Below are positions 7,988 through 14,655 of a stretch of DNA of 21,717 nucleotides, piece by piece (positions within the stretch are counted from its first letter, which is position 1; every line of letters starts with the position of its first letter). The position numbers and the translations under genes are program-made. Location of the stretch: assembly GCA_964443545.1 (NCBI GenBank), contig CAYUCV010000017.1, positions 1-21,717 of the forward strand. The letters run 5' to 3'. This DNA comes from JBAZKV01 sp964443545. Lineage in GTDB: Bacteria > Margulisbacteria > WOR-1 > JAKLHX01 > JBAZKV01. The notes beneath the pieces were generated by a model. It ran no database searches and was not told the DNA's origin. It saw only the letters and a program-made list of their open reading frames with translations.

Positions 7988-8821
7988 ATGCCGGACAAAG
8001 AAAAAGTAAAAGAACTGCAAAAAAAAGCAGCCGCTATAAGGACGGATATTATAGTCATGCTGGGCAAATCCGGCTCGGGACATCCCGGAGGCTCTCTTTC
8101 TATTGCCGATATCATGGCTGTCCTGTATTTTTACAAGATGAATGTGGACCCCAAGAACCCGGAGGACCCGGACCGCGACAGGTTCGTCCTTTCTAAGGGG
8201 CACGGTGCCCCCGCTCTTTATTCCTGCCTTGCCAACGCGGGCTTTTTTTCTAAAGAATATCTAAAGACCCTGCGCCAGATAGGTTCCTCTCTGCAGGGCC
8301 ATCCCTGCAGACTCAGCCTTCCTGGAATAGACATGACAACGGGCTCGCTGGGGCAGGGGCTTTCAGCCGCGCACGGAATGGCGCTGGCGGCAAAGATGGA
8401 CGGCAAAAAATACAGGGTCTACTGCATAATAGGGGATGGCGAATCCCAAGAGGGCCAGATCTGGGAGGCTGCTATGTCTGCGGGACAGCATAAAACGGAC
8501 AACCTGACGGTGTTCCTTGACCATAATAAACTGCAAATAGACGGCAAGGTGGAGGACATAAAAGGAATAACACCGATCGCCGACAAATGGAGAGCGTTCA
8601 GGTGGAATGTCATAGATGATGTAAAAGGACATGATATAGAAGCCCTTATGAAAGCCGTGGACGAGGCATCAAGGACAAAAGGAAAACCCTCCATCATAAT
8701 CTGCGACACCGTCAAGGGAAAGGGTGTTTCTTTTATGGAGCACAATGTGGACTTTCACGGCAAGGCTCCCAACAAAGAAGAGACCGACACCGCCCTTGAA
8801 GAATTGAAGTGCCATTTATGA
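7988..8821 (+). CDS. Transketolase, N-terminal (TPP-binding) subunit
   Basis: This is the thiamine-diphosphate-binding half of a split transketolase, which exchanges two-carbon units between sugar phosphates in the non-oxidative pentose phosphate pathway. The 277 residues show GHPGG (31-35), SKGHG (69-73), GSLGQGLSAAHGMALA (119-134) and the TPP/Mg motif beginning GDGESQEGQIWEA (149-161) and ending at Asn180 in LDHN. Length matches standalone N-terminal subunits. The downstream gene encodes the other half with an ATGA overlap, so the two chains are presumably made together for one heteromeric enzyme. Confidence 0.93.
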   Translation: MPDKEKVKELQKKAAAIRTDIIVMLGKSGSGHPGGSLSIADIMAVLYFYKMNVDPKNPEDPDRDRFVLSKGHGAPALYSCLANAGFFSKEYLKTLRQIGSSLQGHPCRLSLPGIDMTTGSLGQGLSAAHGMALAAKMDGKKYRVYCIIGDGESQEGQIWEAAMSAGQHKTDNLTVFLDHNKLQIDGKVEDIKGITPIADKWRAFRWNVIDDVKGHDIEALMKAVDEASRTKGKPSIIICDTVKGKGVSFMEHNVDFHGKAPNKEETDTALEELKCHL

Positions 8822-9768
8822 GCAAAAAACTTGCGGCTACCAGGGACGCTTACGGCAAGGCTCTGGTGGACCTTGGCAGAGAAGATCCCAGGGTCGTGGT
8901 GCTTGACGCCGACCTGGCCTGTTCCACAAAGACAGGCATGTTCTGCAAAGCCTTTCCCGACAGGTTCATAAACTGCGGGGTTGCCGAACAGGACATGATA
9001 GGGACCGCGGCCGGTTTGGCAGCCTGCGGTAAAACAGCGTTCGCCTCCACTTTTTCGGCCTTTGCCTCCGGCAGGGCCTGGGACCAGATAAAGATCTCGG
9101 TTGCCTATCCAAGGCTCAATGTCAAGATAGTGGCTACCCACGGCGGAATAACCGTAGGAGAGGATGGGGTCACCCATCAGGCGCTTGAGGACCTTGGCAT
9201 AATACGGGTCATGCCCAATATGACCCTGATAGTTCCGGCAGATGCGGTAGAGGCATATAAAGCCGTAAAAGCAGCCGCTGCCTTTAACGGGCCCGTTTAC
9301 ATAAGGCTAAGCAGGCAGGCTACAGGTATTATTTATGAGGATGAATCCTATGAGTTCAAGATAGGCAAAAGCGTTCTCATGAAGAACGGTGCGGATGTGT
9401 CGATAATTGCCTGCGGCCTGATGGTGGAGCAGTCGCTTCTGGCGGCGCAGCAACTGGAAAAAGAAGGGATCAGTGCCAGAGTAATAAATATGCACACCCT
9501 GCGGCCTCTTGATGAGGATGCAGTTATCGGGGCGGCCCAGGAGACAGGCGCTATCGTTGCTGCAGAGGAGCATCAGATCTCGGGAGGCCTGGGAAGCGCT
9601 GTCTGCGAGGTTGTATCAGGGGCTTTTCCGGTCCCTATCATCCGCGTAGGGGTAAAAAACACCTTTGCCGAATCAGGCAAGCCTTCCGACCTGCTCGAAA
9701 AATACGGGCTCACCTCAAGTGACATAGTGAAAGCCGCAAAACAGGCTGTTGCCAAAAAGAAACGCTGA
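8818..9768 (+). CDS. Transketolase, C-terminal subunit
   Basis: This 316-residue product holds the pyrimidine-binding and C-terminal domains of the split transketolase. Visible are LDADLACSTKT, the catalytic Glu57 in GVAEQDM (54-60), HGGITVGEDGVTHQALED (108-125), the PADAVEA segment and the C-terminal domain with MHTLRPLDEDAV and EEHQISGGLGSAV. The ATG at 8818 overlaps the upstream stop as ATGA; a GTG at 8809 would add three residues. 1-deoxyxylulose-5-phosphate synthase shares these folds, but that enzyme is a single long chain, and the two-gene arrangement fits transketolase. Confidence 0.92.
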   Translation: MSKKLAATRDAYGKALVDLGREDPRVVVLDADLACSTKTGMFCKAFPDRFINCGVAEQDMIGTAAGLAACGKTAFASTFSAFASGRAWDQIKISVAYPRLNVKIVATHGGITVGEDGVTHQALEDLGIIRVMPNMTLIVPADAVEAYKAVKAAAAFNGPVYIRLSRQATGIIYEDESYEFKIGKSVLMKNGADVSIIACGLMVEQSLLAAQQLEKEGISARVINMHTLRPLDEDAVIGAAQETGAIVAAEEHQISGGLGSAVCEVVSGAFPVPIIRVGVKNTFAESGKPSDLLEKYGLTSSDIVKAAKQAVAKKKR

Positions 9769-10259
9769 TGAAGAAAAAAACAAAGCCGGAGAGGCCGTCC
9801 TGGGACAAGTACTTTATGGAGATCACCAAGGTGGTTGCCACAAGGTCCACCTGCATACGAAGACAGGTGGGAGCGGTCATAGTCAAGGACAAAAGGGTCC
9901 TTTCTACTGGTTATAACGGTTCGCCAAAGGGTCTTGCCCATTGTGATACCGTGGGATGTGTAAGGAACGAAAGCAATGTCCCCTCGGGGCAGAGGCATGA
10001 ACTCTGCAGAGGACTTCACGCCGAGCAGAATGCCATAATTCAGGCCGCCTGGGACGGAGTAAAGATCCAGGATTCCACCCTCTACTGCACCCACCAGCCC
10101 TGTGTGATCTGCGTAAAGATGATGATAAATGCAGGGGTAAAGAGGGTCGTTTTTGAAGGCGACTATCCGGACGACCTGGCTGCCAACATGCTTATAGAAT
10201 CGGGGCTCGAGATCTGCAAGATAGACGACAACAGAAAAAAATCACGGAAAAAGAAATAA
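9768..10259 (+). CDS. dCMP deaminase / ComEB-like zinc deaminase
   Basis: This 163-residue member of the cytidine/deoxycytidylate deaminase family probably converts dCMP to dUMP for dTMP synthesis. Zinc ligands are visible as HAE (84-86, with the catalytic Glu) and PCVIC (111-115). The N-terminal RSTCIRRQVGAVIVKD and STGYNGSPKG blocks and the Cys/His-rich insertion before HAE are typical of dCMP deaminases rather than tRNA adenosine deaminases or CDA. The start overlaps the transketolase stop as TGATG, and the stop overlaps the next gene as TAATG. The C-terminus is Lys-rich. Confidence 0.88.
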   Translation: MKKKTKPERPSWDKYFMEITKVVATRSTCIRRQVGAVIVKDKRVLSTGYNGSPKGLAHCDTVGCVRNESNVPSGQRHELCRGLHAEQNAIIQAAWDGVKIQDSTLYCTHQPCVICVKMMINAGVKRVVFEGDYPDDLAANMLIESGLEICKIDDNRKKSRKKK

Positions 10260-10534
10260 TGGACAGGGCCTGTGTAAAAGTCTCTGTCAGCGGTTTTGTC
10301 CAGGGCGTAGGATACAGGTATTATGTCCTTGACGCCGCCAACATCCTTAAACTTACGGGCTATGCCAAGAACCTGCCCGACGGGAAAGTGGAAGTGGTGG
10401 CCGAGGGGCAAAAAGAGGACCTTGAGATCCTGCTCGAAAAGTTAAAGAGGGGGTCCTACAGTTCCAGGGTCGAAGCACTTGATATAACCTGGACAAAGTG
10501 CGAAAATAAGCACAGGGAATTCAGAATATTATGA
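10259..10534 (+). CDS. acyP: Acylphosphatase
   Basis: This 91-residue protein is of typical acylphosphatase length and hydrolyses carboxyl-phosphate bonds such as acetyl or carbamoyl phosphate. The signature GFVQGVGYRYYV places the phosphate-binding Arg at residue 20, and GYAKNLPDGKVEVVAEG supplies the catalytic Asn at 38, both at canonical positions. Its start overlaps the upstream stop by one base and its stop overlaps pheA as ATGA, so it is embedded in the operon. A physiological partner is not evident from context. Confidence 0.93.
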   Translation: MDRACVKVSVSGFVQGVGYRYYVLDAANILKLTGYAKNLPDGKVEVVAEGQKEDLEILLEKLKRGSYSSRVEALDITWTKCENKHREFRIL

Positions 10535-11370
10535 AAAAAATAGGCTATCTGGGGCCGGAAGGGACTTTTTCGCAGGAAGCTGGAAAAGTCTATTTGAATG
10601 CGCTGGAAGGCAAGGCGGACCTTGTCCCGTATTCGACCCACCATGATCTTCTTTTTGCCGTGGACAGGGAAGAAGTTGACGAAGGCATTACTCCGATAGA
10701 AAATTCAATAGAGGGCTCTATCGGCATCGTTTATGACATGCTTGCCAAGGAAGTGGACCTCAAGATCAGGGGGGAGATCATACTTCCCATCCATCATGCT
10801 CTGATGGCAAAAAAGCACCTGGAACTTAAGGAAATAAAAGAAATAGTCTCACACCCCCAGCCGATAGAGCAGTGCAGAGGCTGGATAAGAAAACATTTAC
10901 CCAAGGCCGCCGTCAGCCTTTCATACAGCACTTCCGAGGCGGCAAAACTCGTTGCCTTTTCTGACAGGGGAGATATTGCCTGCGCCGGACCGGCAGGCCT
11001 GGCCAAGCTCTACGATCTTAAGGTCATCGCTAAAGATATAGCCGATTACAAAGACAATGCCACGCGCTTCGTTATACTGGGCAAAGCCGACCATAAAAAG
11101 ACAGGCGCGGACAAGACTTCCATTGTTTTTTCCGCGATAACCGATCAGCCTGGAGGCCTGCACACCATTCTCGGGGAATTTGCTATAAGGAACATCAATC
11201 TTACTAAGATAGAGTCAAGGCCGTCAAAAAAAGCGCTGGGCGACTATTACTTTTTTATAGATATGGAAGGGCACAGGCAGGACAAAGAGATACACAGGGC
11301 GCTTGCTGATATCATGAACAAAGTATCTTTCATAAAAGTACTGGGCTCATATCCAAAAGGAGGTAAATAG
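10531..11370 (+). CDS. pheA: Prephenate dehydratase with ACT domain
   Basis: This enzyme converts prephenate to phenylpyruvate, the committed step to phenylalanine. The 279 residues comprise a catalytic domain with GPEGTFS (8-14), TPIENSIEGS (54-63) and the catalytic Thr in NATRFVIL (TRF 178-180). A C-terminal ACT domain follows from about residue 195, with the phenylalanine-binding GGL (208-210) and ESRP (228-231), so feedback inhibition by phenylalanine is expected. There is no chorismate mutase domain, so it is the monofunctional type. It starts by ATGA overlap with acyP. No other aromatic gene is nearby. Confidence 0.95.
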   Translation: MKKIGYLGPEGTFSQEAGKVYLNALEGKADLVPYSTHHDLLFAVDREEVDEGITPIENSIEGSIGIVYDMLAKEVDLKIRGEIILPIHHALMAKKHLELKEIKEIVSHPQPIEQCRGWIRKHLPKAAVSLSYSTSEAAKLVAFSDRGDIACAGPAGLAKLYDLKVIAKDIADYKDNATRFVILGKADHKKTGADKTSIVFSAITDQPGGLHTILGEFAIRNINLTKIESRPSKKALGDYYFFIDMEGHRQDKEIHRALADIMNKVSFIKVLGSYPKGGK

Positions 11371-11371
11371 C

Positions 11372-11692
11372 ATGTCCGGTAAAAAAGGCTCTTTTCTTGA
11401 CCTTCTGTTCTTGGGAGGCATAATAGGTGCGGGGCTGGGGCTGCTTTTTGCCCCTTCCAAAGGAGAAGACACCAGAAAAAAGATCAAAGAAAAGATGGAT
11501 GAGCTGAGCTCTTCCTCTTCGGGGGCCTCGGAAGGGATAAAGACCGTCTCTCAGGAGATGATACAGAAGACAATATCCTCGATAGAAGAGGGCATAGACA
11601 GGCTTACTCTGGCGGCTCAGGAAGCGCAGAAAGCCTCTGACGAAAAAAGACGGGAGCTTGAAGAAGCCAACCCGGGCAAAGGCGGTGAGTAA
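11372..11692 (+). CDS. YtxH-like small membrane protein
   Basis: This 106-residue protein has an N-terminal Gly-rich hydrophobic helix (GGIIGAGLGLLFAPSKG, about residues 15-31) followed by a charged, probably helical tail rich in Lys, Glu, Ser and Gln, the pattern of the YtxH family (general-stress-type membrane proteins of unknown function). A strong ribosome binding site, AGGAGGT, precedes the ATG. It is the first member of a YtxH / DUF948 / YtxH trio; its stop lies 1 nt before the next start. B. subtilis has an analogous ytxG-ytxH pair in a stress operon. Confidence 0.75.
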   Translation: MSGKKGSFLDLLFLGGIIGAGLGLLFAPSKGEDTRKKIKEKMDELSSSSSGASEGIKTVSQEMIQKTISSIEEGIDRLTLAAQEAQKASDEKRRELEEANPGKGGE

Positions 11693-11693
11693 T

Positions 11694-12092
11694 ATGGACA
11701 TGAATCTGGTCATCTCGATCTGTGTGATCATAGTCACGGCCTCTGTCGTTGCTCTTGCGGCGCACACCATCCTGATACTTGTGGATGTGAGAAAAATGAT
11801 CAAGCCCATTGATAAGATGGTCAACGAGTTCCACGGCGAGTTCAAGCCTCTGATAAAGGACTTTTCCGGCATCACCGGCACCGTCAACAGTTTTCTTGCC
11901 AGACTGGACAGAATATCAGGGCTTTTTCTTGCGAAGTTCGACATGATGGCTCAGGGGAGCGAAAAAGCGGTTTCCTTTGTCCAGAATGTGGTTAAGAACC
12001 CCAGGGTTGAACTGGCCAGTATCGGAGCCGGCATAAAAAAAGGTCTCGAAGTATTATTCAAAACGAAAGGAGACAGCGATGGGAAAGATTAA
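11694..12092 (+). CDS. DUF948 (YtxG-like) membrane protein
   Basis: This 132-residue product has one N-terminal membrane helix (about residues 5-30, ISICVIIVTASVVALAAHTI) and then a long amphipathic region with heptad-like spacing (MIKPIDKMVNEFHGEFKPL), as in DUF948/YtxG proteins. The start ATG at 11694 is preceded by GGTGAG and follows the upstream stop directly; an in-frame start at 11658 would overlap the previous gene by 35 nt. The function is unknown. Pairing with YtxH proteins on both sides suggests a shared membrane role. Confidence 0.72.
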   Translation: MDMNLVISICVIIVTASVVALAAHTILILVDVRKMIKPIDKMVNEFHGEFKPLIKDFSGITGTVNSFLARLDRISGLFLAKFDMMAQGSEKAVSFVQNVVKNPRVELASIGAGIKKGLEVLFKTKGDSDGKD

Positions 12093-12294
12093 GACGCTTT
12101 TGACCGGAGGCCTGATCGGTGCGGTGCTGGGAGTTTTGTTTGCGCCCAAAAAGGGGGAGGAGATGAGAAAAGAACTCTCCGGTGAAACAGAAAAATGGAG
12201 CGGCAAAGCAAAAGAAGCGGCCGAGACCGTAAAAAAGACGGCAGAAGACCTGAAAGCAAAAGCAAAGGACATGTTCAAGGGGAGTAATGGCTAA
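12079..12294 (+). CDS. Second YtxH-like small membrane protein
   Basis: This 71-residue protein has a Gly-rich helix (LLTGGLIGAVLGVLFAPKKG, residues 7-26) and then a Lys/Glu/Ala tail that is probably a continuous helix. The helix plus FAPKKGEE motif closely parallels FAPSKGED of the protein at 11372, so the two are likely paralogues flanking the DUF948 gene. AAGGAG lies just upstream. It overlaps the DUF948 gene by 14 nt and the ASKHA gene by 8 nt. Confidence 0.75.
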   Translation: MGKIKTLLTGGLIGAVLGVLFAPKKGEEMRKELSGETEKWSGKAKEAAETVKKTAEDLKAKAKDMFKGSNG

Positions 12295-13432
12295 GACCGG
12301 GATCGCTCTTGACCTTGGAACGACCAATTTAGCCGGGTTCATCATAGATCTTGACAAGCCGAAAGACCGCTTTGCGGCGCAGATAAAATGCTCGCTCGCA
12401 AAGCACGGCAGGGATTTGGTGACCCGGCTTACTTTTGCCTCATCCAGCGAAAAACTTGCCGTGCTGCAAAAACTTCTCGTTTCGGATGTGAACAACCTCA
12501 TCCAGATATTGAGCAAGAGGATAAAGATCAACCGCAAAAGGCTGGACCGTCTTGTTGTCAGCGGAAATACACCGATGCTGCATTTTTTGCTGGGCAGGGA
12601 TGTTTCGGGGCTCAAAGCCTATCCGTTCTCTCAGCAGGTAAAGGGCTCCGAAAGTATAGGAGCTTCTTCAATAGGGATCACAGCGGGTAAAGATACAAAA
12701 CTTATCACTCTTCCCATAGTGAGCGCTTTTGTCGGGGGAGATGCGGTTGCGGGGGTGCTTTATACCGGGATGAGCGAAGTGTCTTCGCTTAAGCTTTTGA
12801 TAGACCTTGGGACCAACGCGGAACTGGTCCTGGGCAGCAGCAAAGGCCTCTGGGGCGCCTCGGCGGCGGCAGGCCCCGCCTTTAGAGGCAGCGAACTGCT
12901 TCTGGGCTCAAAAATGATCTCAAAAGTTGCAGGAATGCTGAGAAAGGGAGAAATAGACCGGACGGGGAGAGTGCTAAGTCCCGACCTTAAAAGGTCGGCT
13001 CCGGTTTGTTCTGAAAAAGAGCCGACGCGACTCGACCGAGCTCGTCGAGATCTTCAGCGTCGGGACATTTCTATAACCCAACAGGATGTACGCAATCTGC
13101 AGCTGGCAAAAGCTGCTATAAGGGCAGGGGTAGATATTCTACTGGAAAAAGCCGGTAAAAGAATAGGGGATGTCAGAAAGATCCTGTTGTCGGGGCTTTT
13201 TGGGGAAAAGATAGATATTGCCGATGCCATGGAGATAGGGCTTGTCCCAAAGGTTGAAAGGACAAAAGTGCGCTCAATCGGGAATTCGTCTCTTGGCGGG
13301 GCAAAATTGGTGCTGCTAAAGGACGGCTTGCTTGAGAAAGCCCTTTCGGCGGCTGCTGCCTTTGACCATGTAGAACTTTCGCTCCAGAAGAACTATCAGG
13401 ACCTTTTTCTCAAGAATATCAACTTCTTCTGA
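12287..13432 (+). CDS. ASKHA-domain (DUF4445, RACo-like) protein carrying an in-frame repeat insertion
   Basis: The 381-residue product belongs to the DUF4445/RACo family, whose best-known members use ATP to reactivate corrinoid proteins. Seen are the phosphate-1 loop LDLGTTN (8-14), VSGNTPMLHFLLG (91-103), FVGGDAVAG (148-156), LIDLGTNAEL (171-180), GPAFRG (196-201), ISITQQDVRNLQLAKAAI (261-278) and LSGLFGEKID (301-310). It lacks the N-terminal 2Fe-2S domain of RACo. It also lacks roughly 40 residues normally found between GPAF-G and the GSG-LID helix. Residues 231-260 are encoded exactly by palindromic repeat copy B (12977-13066) and have no counterpart in the family as I know it. The reading frame stays open. 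The start overlaps the YtxH gene, with AAGGGGAG upstream. Corrinoid involvement is not supported by neighbours. Confidence 0.85.
   Translation: MAKTGIALDLGTTNLAGFIIDLDKPKDRFAAQIKCSLAKHGRDLVTRLTFASSSEKLAVLQKLLVSDVNNLIQILSKRIKINRKRLDRLVVSGNTPMLHFLLGRDVSGLKAYPFSQQVKGSESIGASSIGITAGKDTKLITLPIVSAFVGGDAVAGVLYTGMSEVSSLKLLIDLGTNAELVLGSSKGLWGASAAAGPAFRGSELLLGSKMISKVAGMLRKGEIDRTGRVLSPDLKRSAPVCSEKEPTRLDRARRDLQRRDISITQQDVRNLQLAKAAIRAGVDILLEKAGKRIGDVRKILLSGLFGEKIDIADAMEIGLVPKVERTKVRSIGNSSLGGAKLVLLKDGLLEKALSAAAAFDHVELSLQKNYQDLFLKNINFF
12977..13066. repeat. Three-arm palindromic repeat, copy B, inserted in frame in the ASKHA gene
   Basis: GTCCCGAC (12978-12985) and GTCGGGAC (13059-13066) close the element. 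Arm 1 is CCGACCTT (12981-12988) with AAGGTCGG (12991-12998). Arm 2 is CGGCTC (12996-13001) with GAGCCG (13019-13024). Arm 3 is CCGACGC (13022-13028) with GCGTCGG (13057-13063), and its 28-nt loop holds a further hairpin, CTCGAC (13031-13036) with GTCGAG (13044-13049). Compared with copy C, arm 1 keeps 14 of 18 bases and both changed pairs are compensatory. The stretch is 90 nt including one flanking base, so it adds 30 codons without a frameshift. Confidence 0.85.
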
Positions 13433-13445
13433 ACTCTTCCACAGC

Positions 13446-14588
13446 TTAGCTGCGTCTTTCCATTGCTTTTCTGAAAGCTTCCAGCATAACTTCCGAGTGT
13501 TCATTTTCTTCTCTGTGCGAGCGTACTATGAGCTGTGTATATCCTCTGTGCGGCTGCAGCCTCATCAGGGTCACTGCAAGAGAGACCCCGACAAAAGTCT
13601 CCGTCTCAGCCTCCGAAGGCCTGATCCATTCCGAGGCCGGGAGAAAACCTTTGAGGAGTTCTCTGTAGAGCACTTCAAAACCCGCAAAAGAACCGTCCCT
13701 TTTATAGGATGCCTCTGTTACCATGACCTGGAAAGGCCAGGCAAGCGCGCCCTCAAATCCGGAAAGGAGCTCGTCCTGGGCAAGAGCGGTAGAAAATTTG
13801 CCGACGAACCTGCTGCCATCTACCTCGAACACTTTTCCTGTAAGCCCCGTATCTATGAAATGTGACAGAAATGATATCTTGTTTCCGACGTCGGGTCCGG
13901 CGTATCTTGAAGTGTGCGACAGCGGCAGGAACAGATTGGGAAGTCCCGTCTTAAAGGACAGAACTGCAGTTGTGGGGGAAGAAGGCCTGTTAAAGCCCAG
14001 CATGTCAGCTTCCACAAACGCTCCCGACCTTTTGGCTTCTTCGATCTCCTGAAAGGTGTCATCCTTTTCTATAAGGTCAAGCACATAATAGTTGCCCGCC
14101 GAAGATCTCCCTATATCTCTTGCCCGGGCTATTACGGACATTCCGCTCTCGAGTTGTTCCCTGGTAATCAGGTTCCCGGGTATGTCGCGGGCGGTAATGA
14201 CCCTGTAACCGTTGCCGAACCTGCTTCTTGTAAGAGGCTCGCCAACTCTGGCGAACATCGGCTCGGAGGCTCCGACCTCGTCCTCCATAAACAACCTTTG
14301 TGCGTCTCCCCTGTAAGAGAGGATGATAAGATTGTCCTGCGGCCTAAAATAAACGGGAGTGGCCAAAAACTGTCTTATGCCTCGGGCAAGATCGCTTGTA
14401 AGGTCGGACCTGAAGAACCTGTTCACATGCATCAGGCATTTCACCCCTTCAACAGCCACAGGGATAGAACGCAGTCCTGGCAAAGGTTCTGCCAAAAGCT
14501 CTGAGACCACCGGCATTCTCCGGTTGGCAGAGGCCTCTATCCTTGCCAGTTGTACGGCGGGCGCGAATTTTGGTCCTGTCAGTTCCAT
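13446..14588 (-). CDS. Unrecognised conserved-looking protein, 380 residues
   Basis: I do not recognise this family. The 380-residue product has no signal peptide or membrane helix and looks like a soluble mixed alpha/beta protein. Visible segments are an N-terminal helix-rich part (VQLARIEASANRRMPVVSEL), a region with FFRSDLTSDLARGIRQFLAT, a central SHTSRYAGPDVGNKISFLSH near residue 225, and a C-terminal part with QPHRGYTQLIVRSHREENEH and a helical end. The codon usage resembles neighbouring genes, and this is the longest open frame on either strand here; the plus-strand frames opposite it lack recognisable features. It is divergent from argS (67 nt between starts) and convergent with the ASKHA gene (13 nt between stops). 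No clear ribosome binding site is seen before the ATG. Confidence 0.7.
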   Translation of the reverse strand: MELTGPKFAPAVQLARIEASANRRMPVVSELLAEPLPGLRSIPVAVEGVKCLMHVNRFFRSDLTSDLARGIRQFLATPVYFRPQDNLIILSYRGDAQRLFMEDEVGASEPMFARVGEPLTRSRFGNGYRVITARDIPGNLITREQLESGMSVIARARDIGRSSAGNYYVLDLIEKDDTFQEIEEAKRSGAFVEADMLGFNRPSSPTTAVLSFKTGLPNLFLPLSHTSRYAGPDVGNKISFLSHFIDTGLTGKVFEVDGSRFVGKFSTALAQDELLSGFEGALAWPFQVMVTEASYKRDGSFAGFEVLYRELLKGFLPASEWIRPSEAETETFVGVSLAVTLMRLQPHRGYTQLIVRSHREENEHSEVMLEAFRKAMERRS

Positions 14589-14633
14589 ACGCTTATTAAT
14601 CGAAGATTGCAGGGCAAAATTTCACTTTACGCG

Positions 14634-14642
14634 TGCTATAAT
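14634..14642 (+). promoter_or_regulatory. Extended -10 promoter of argS
   Basis: TGC followed by TATAAT (14637-14642) is a perfect extended -10 with no good -35. The predicted start is about 14649, only some 7 nt before the argS ATG, and there is no ribosome binding site between them. Confidence 0.6.
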
Positions 14643-14655
14643 CACAGCAAAAGCG

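Noticed and set aside
13433..13445. Possible bidirectional terminator between the ASKHA gene and the convergent unknown gene.
   Set aside because: Only a weak AAGAA/TTCTT match is present, with no stable stem or T-tract.
13914..14504. Plus-strand frame of 196 codons opposite the unknown 380-residue gene.
   Set aside because: It is shorter, Cys/His/Arg-rich and lacks a ribosome binding site; the minus-strand frame is longer and protein-like throughout.
14359..14655. In-frame N-terminal extension of argS.
   Set aside because: It is antisense to the start of the divergent gene and precedes the extended -10 promoter; normal ArgS proteins begin near 14656.
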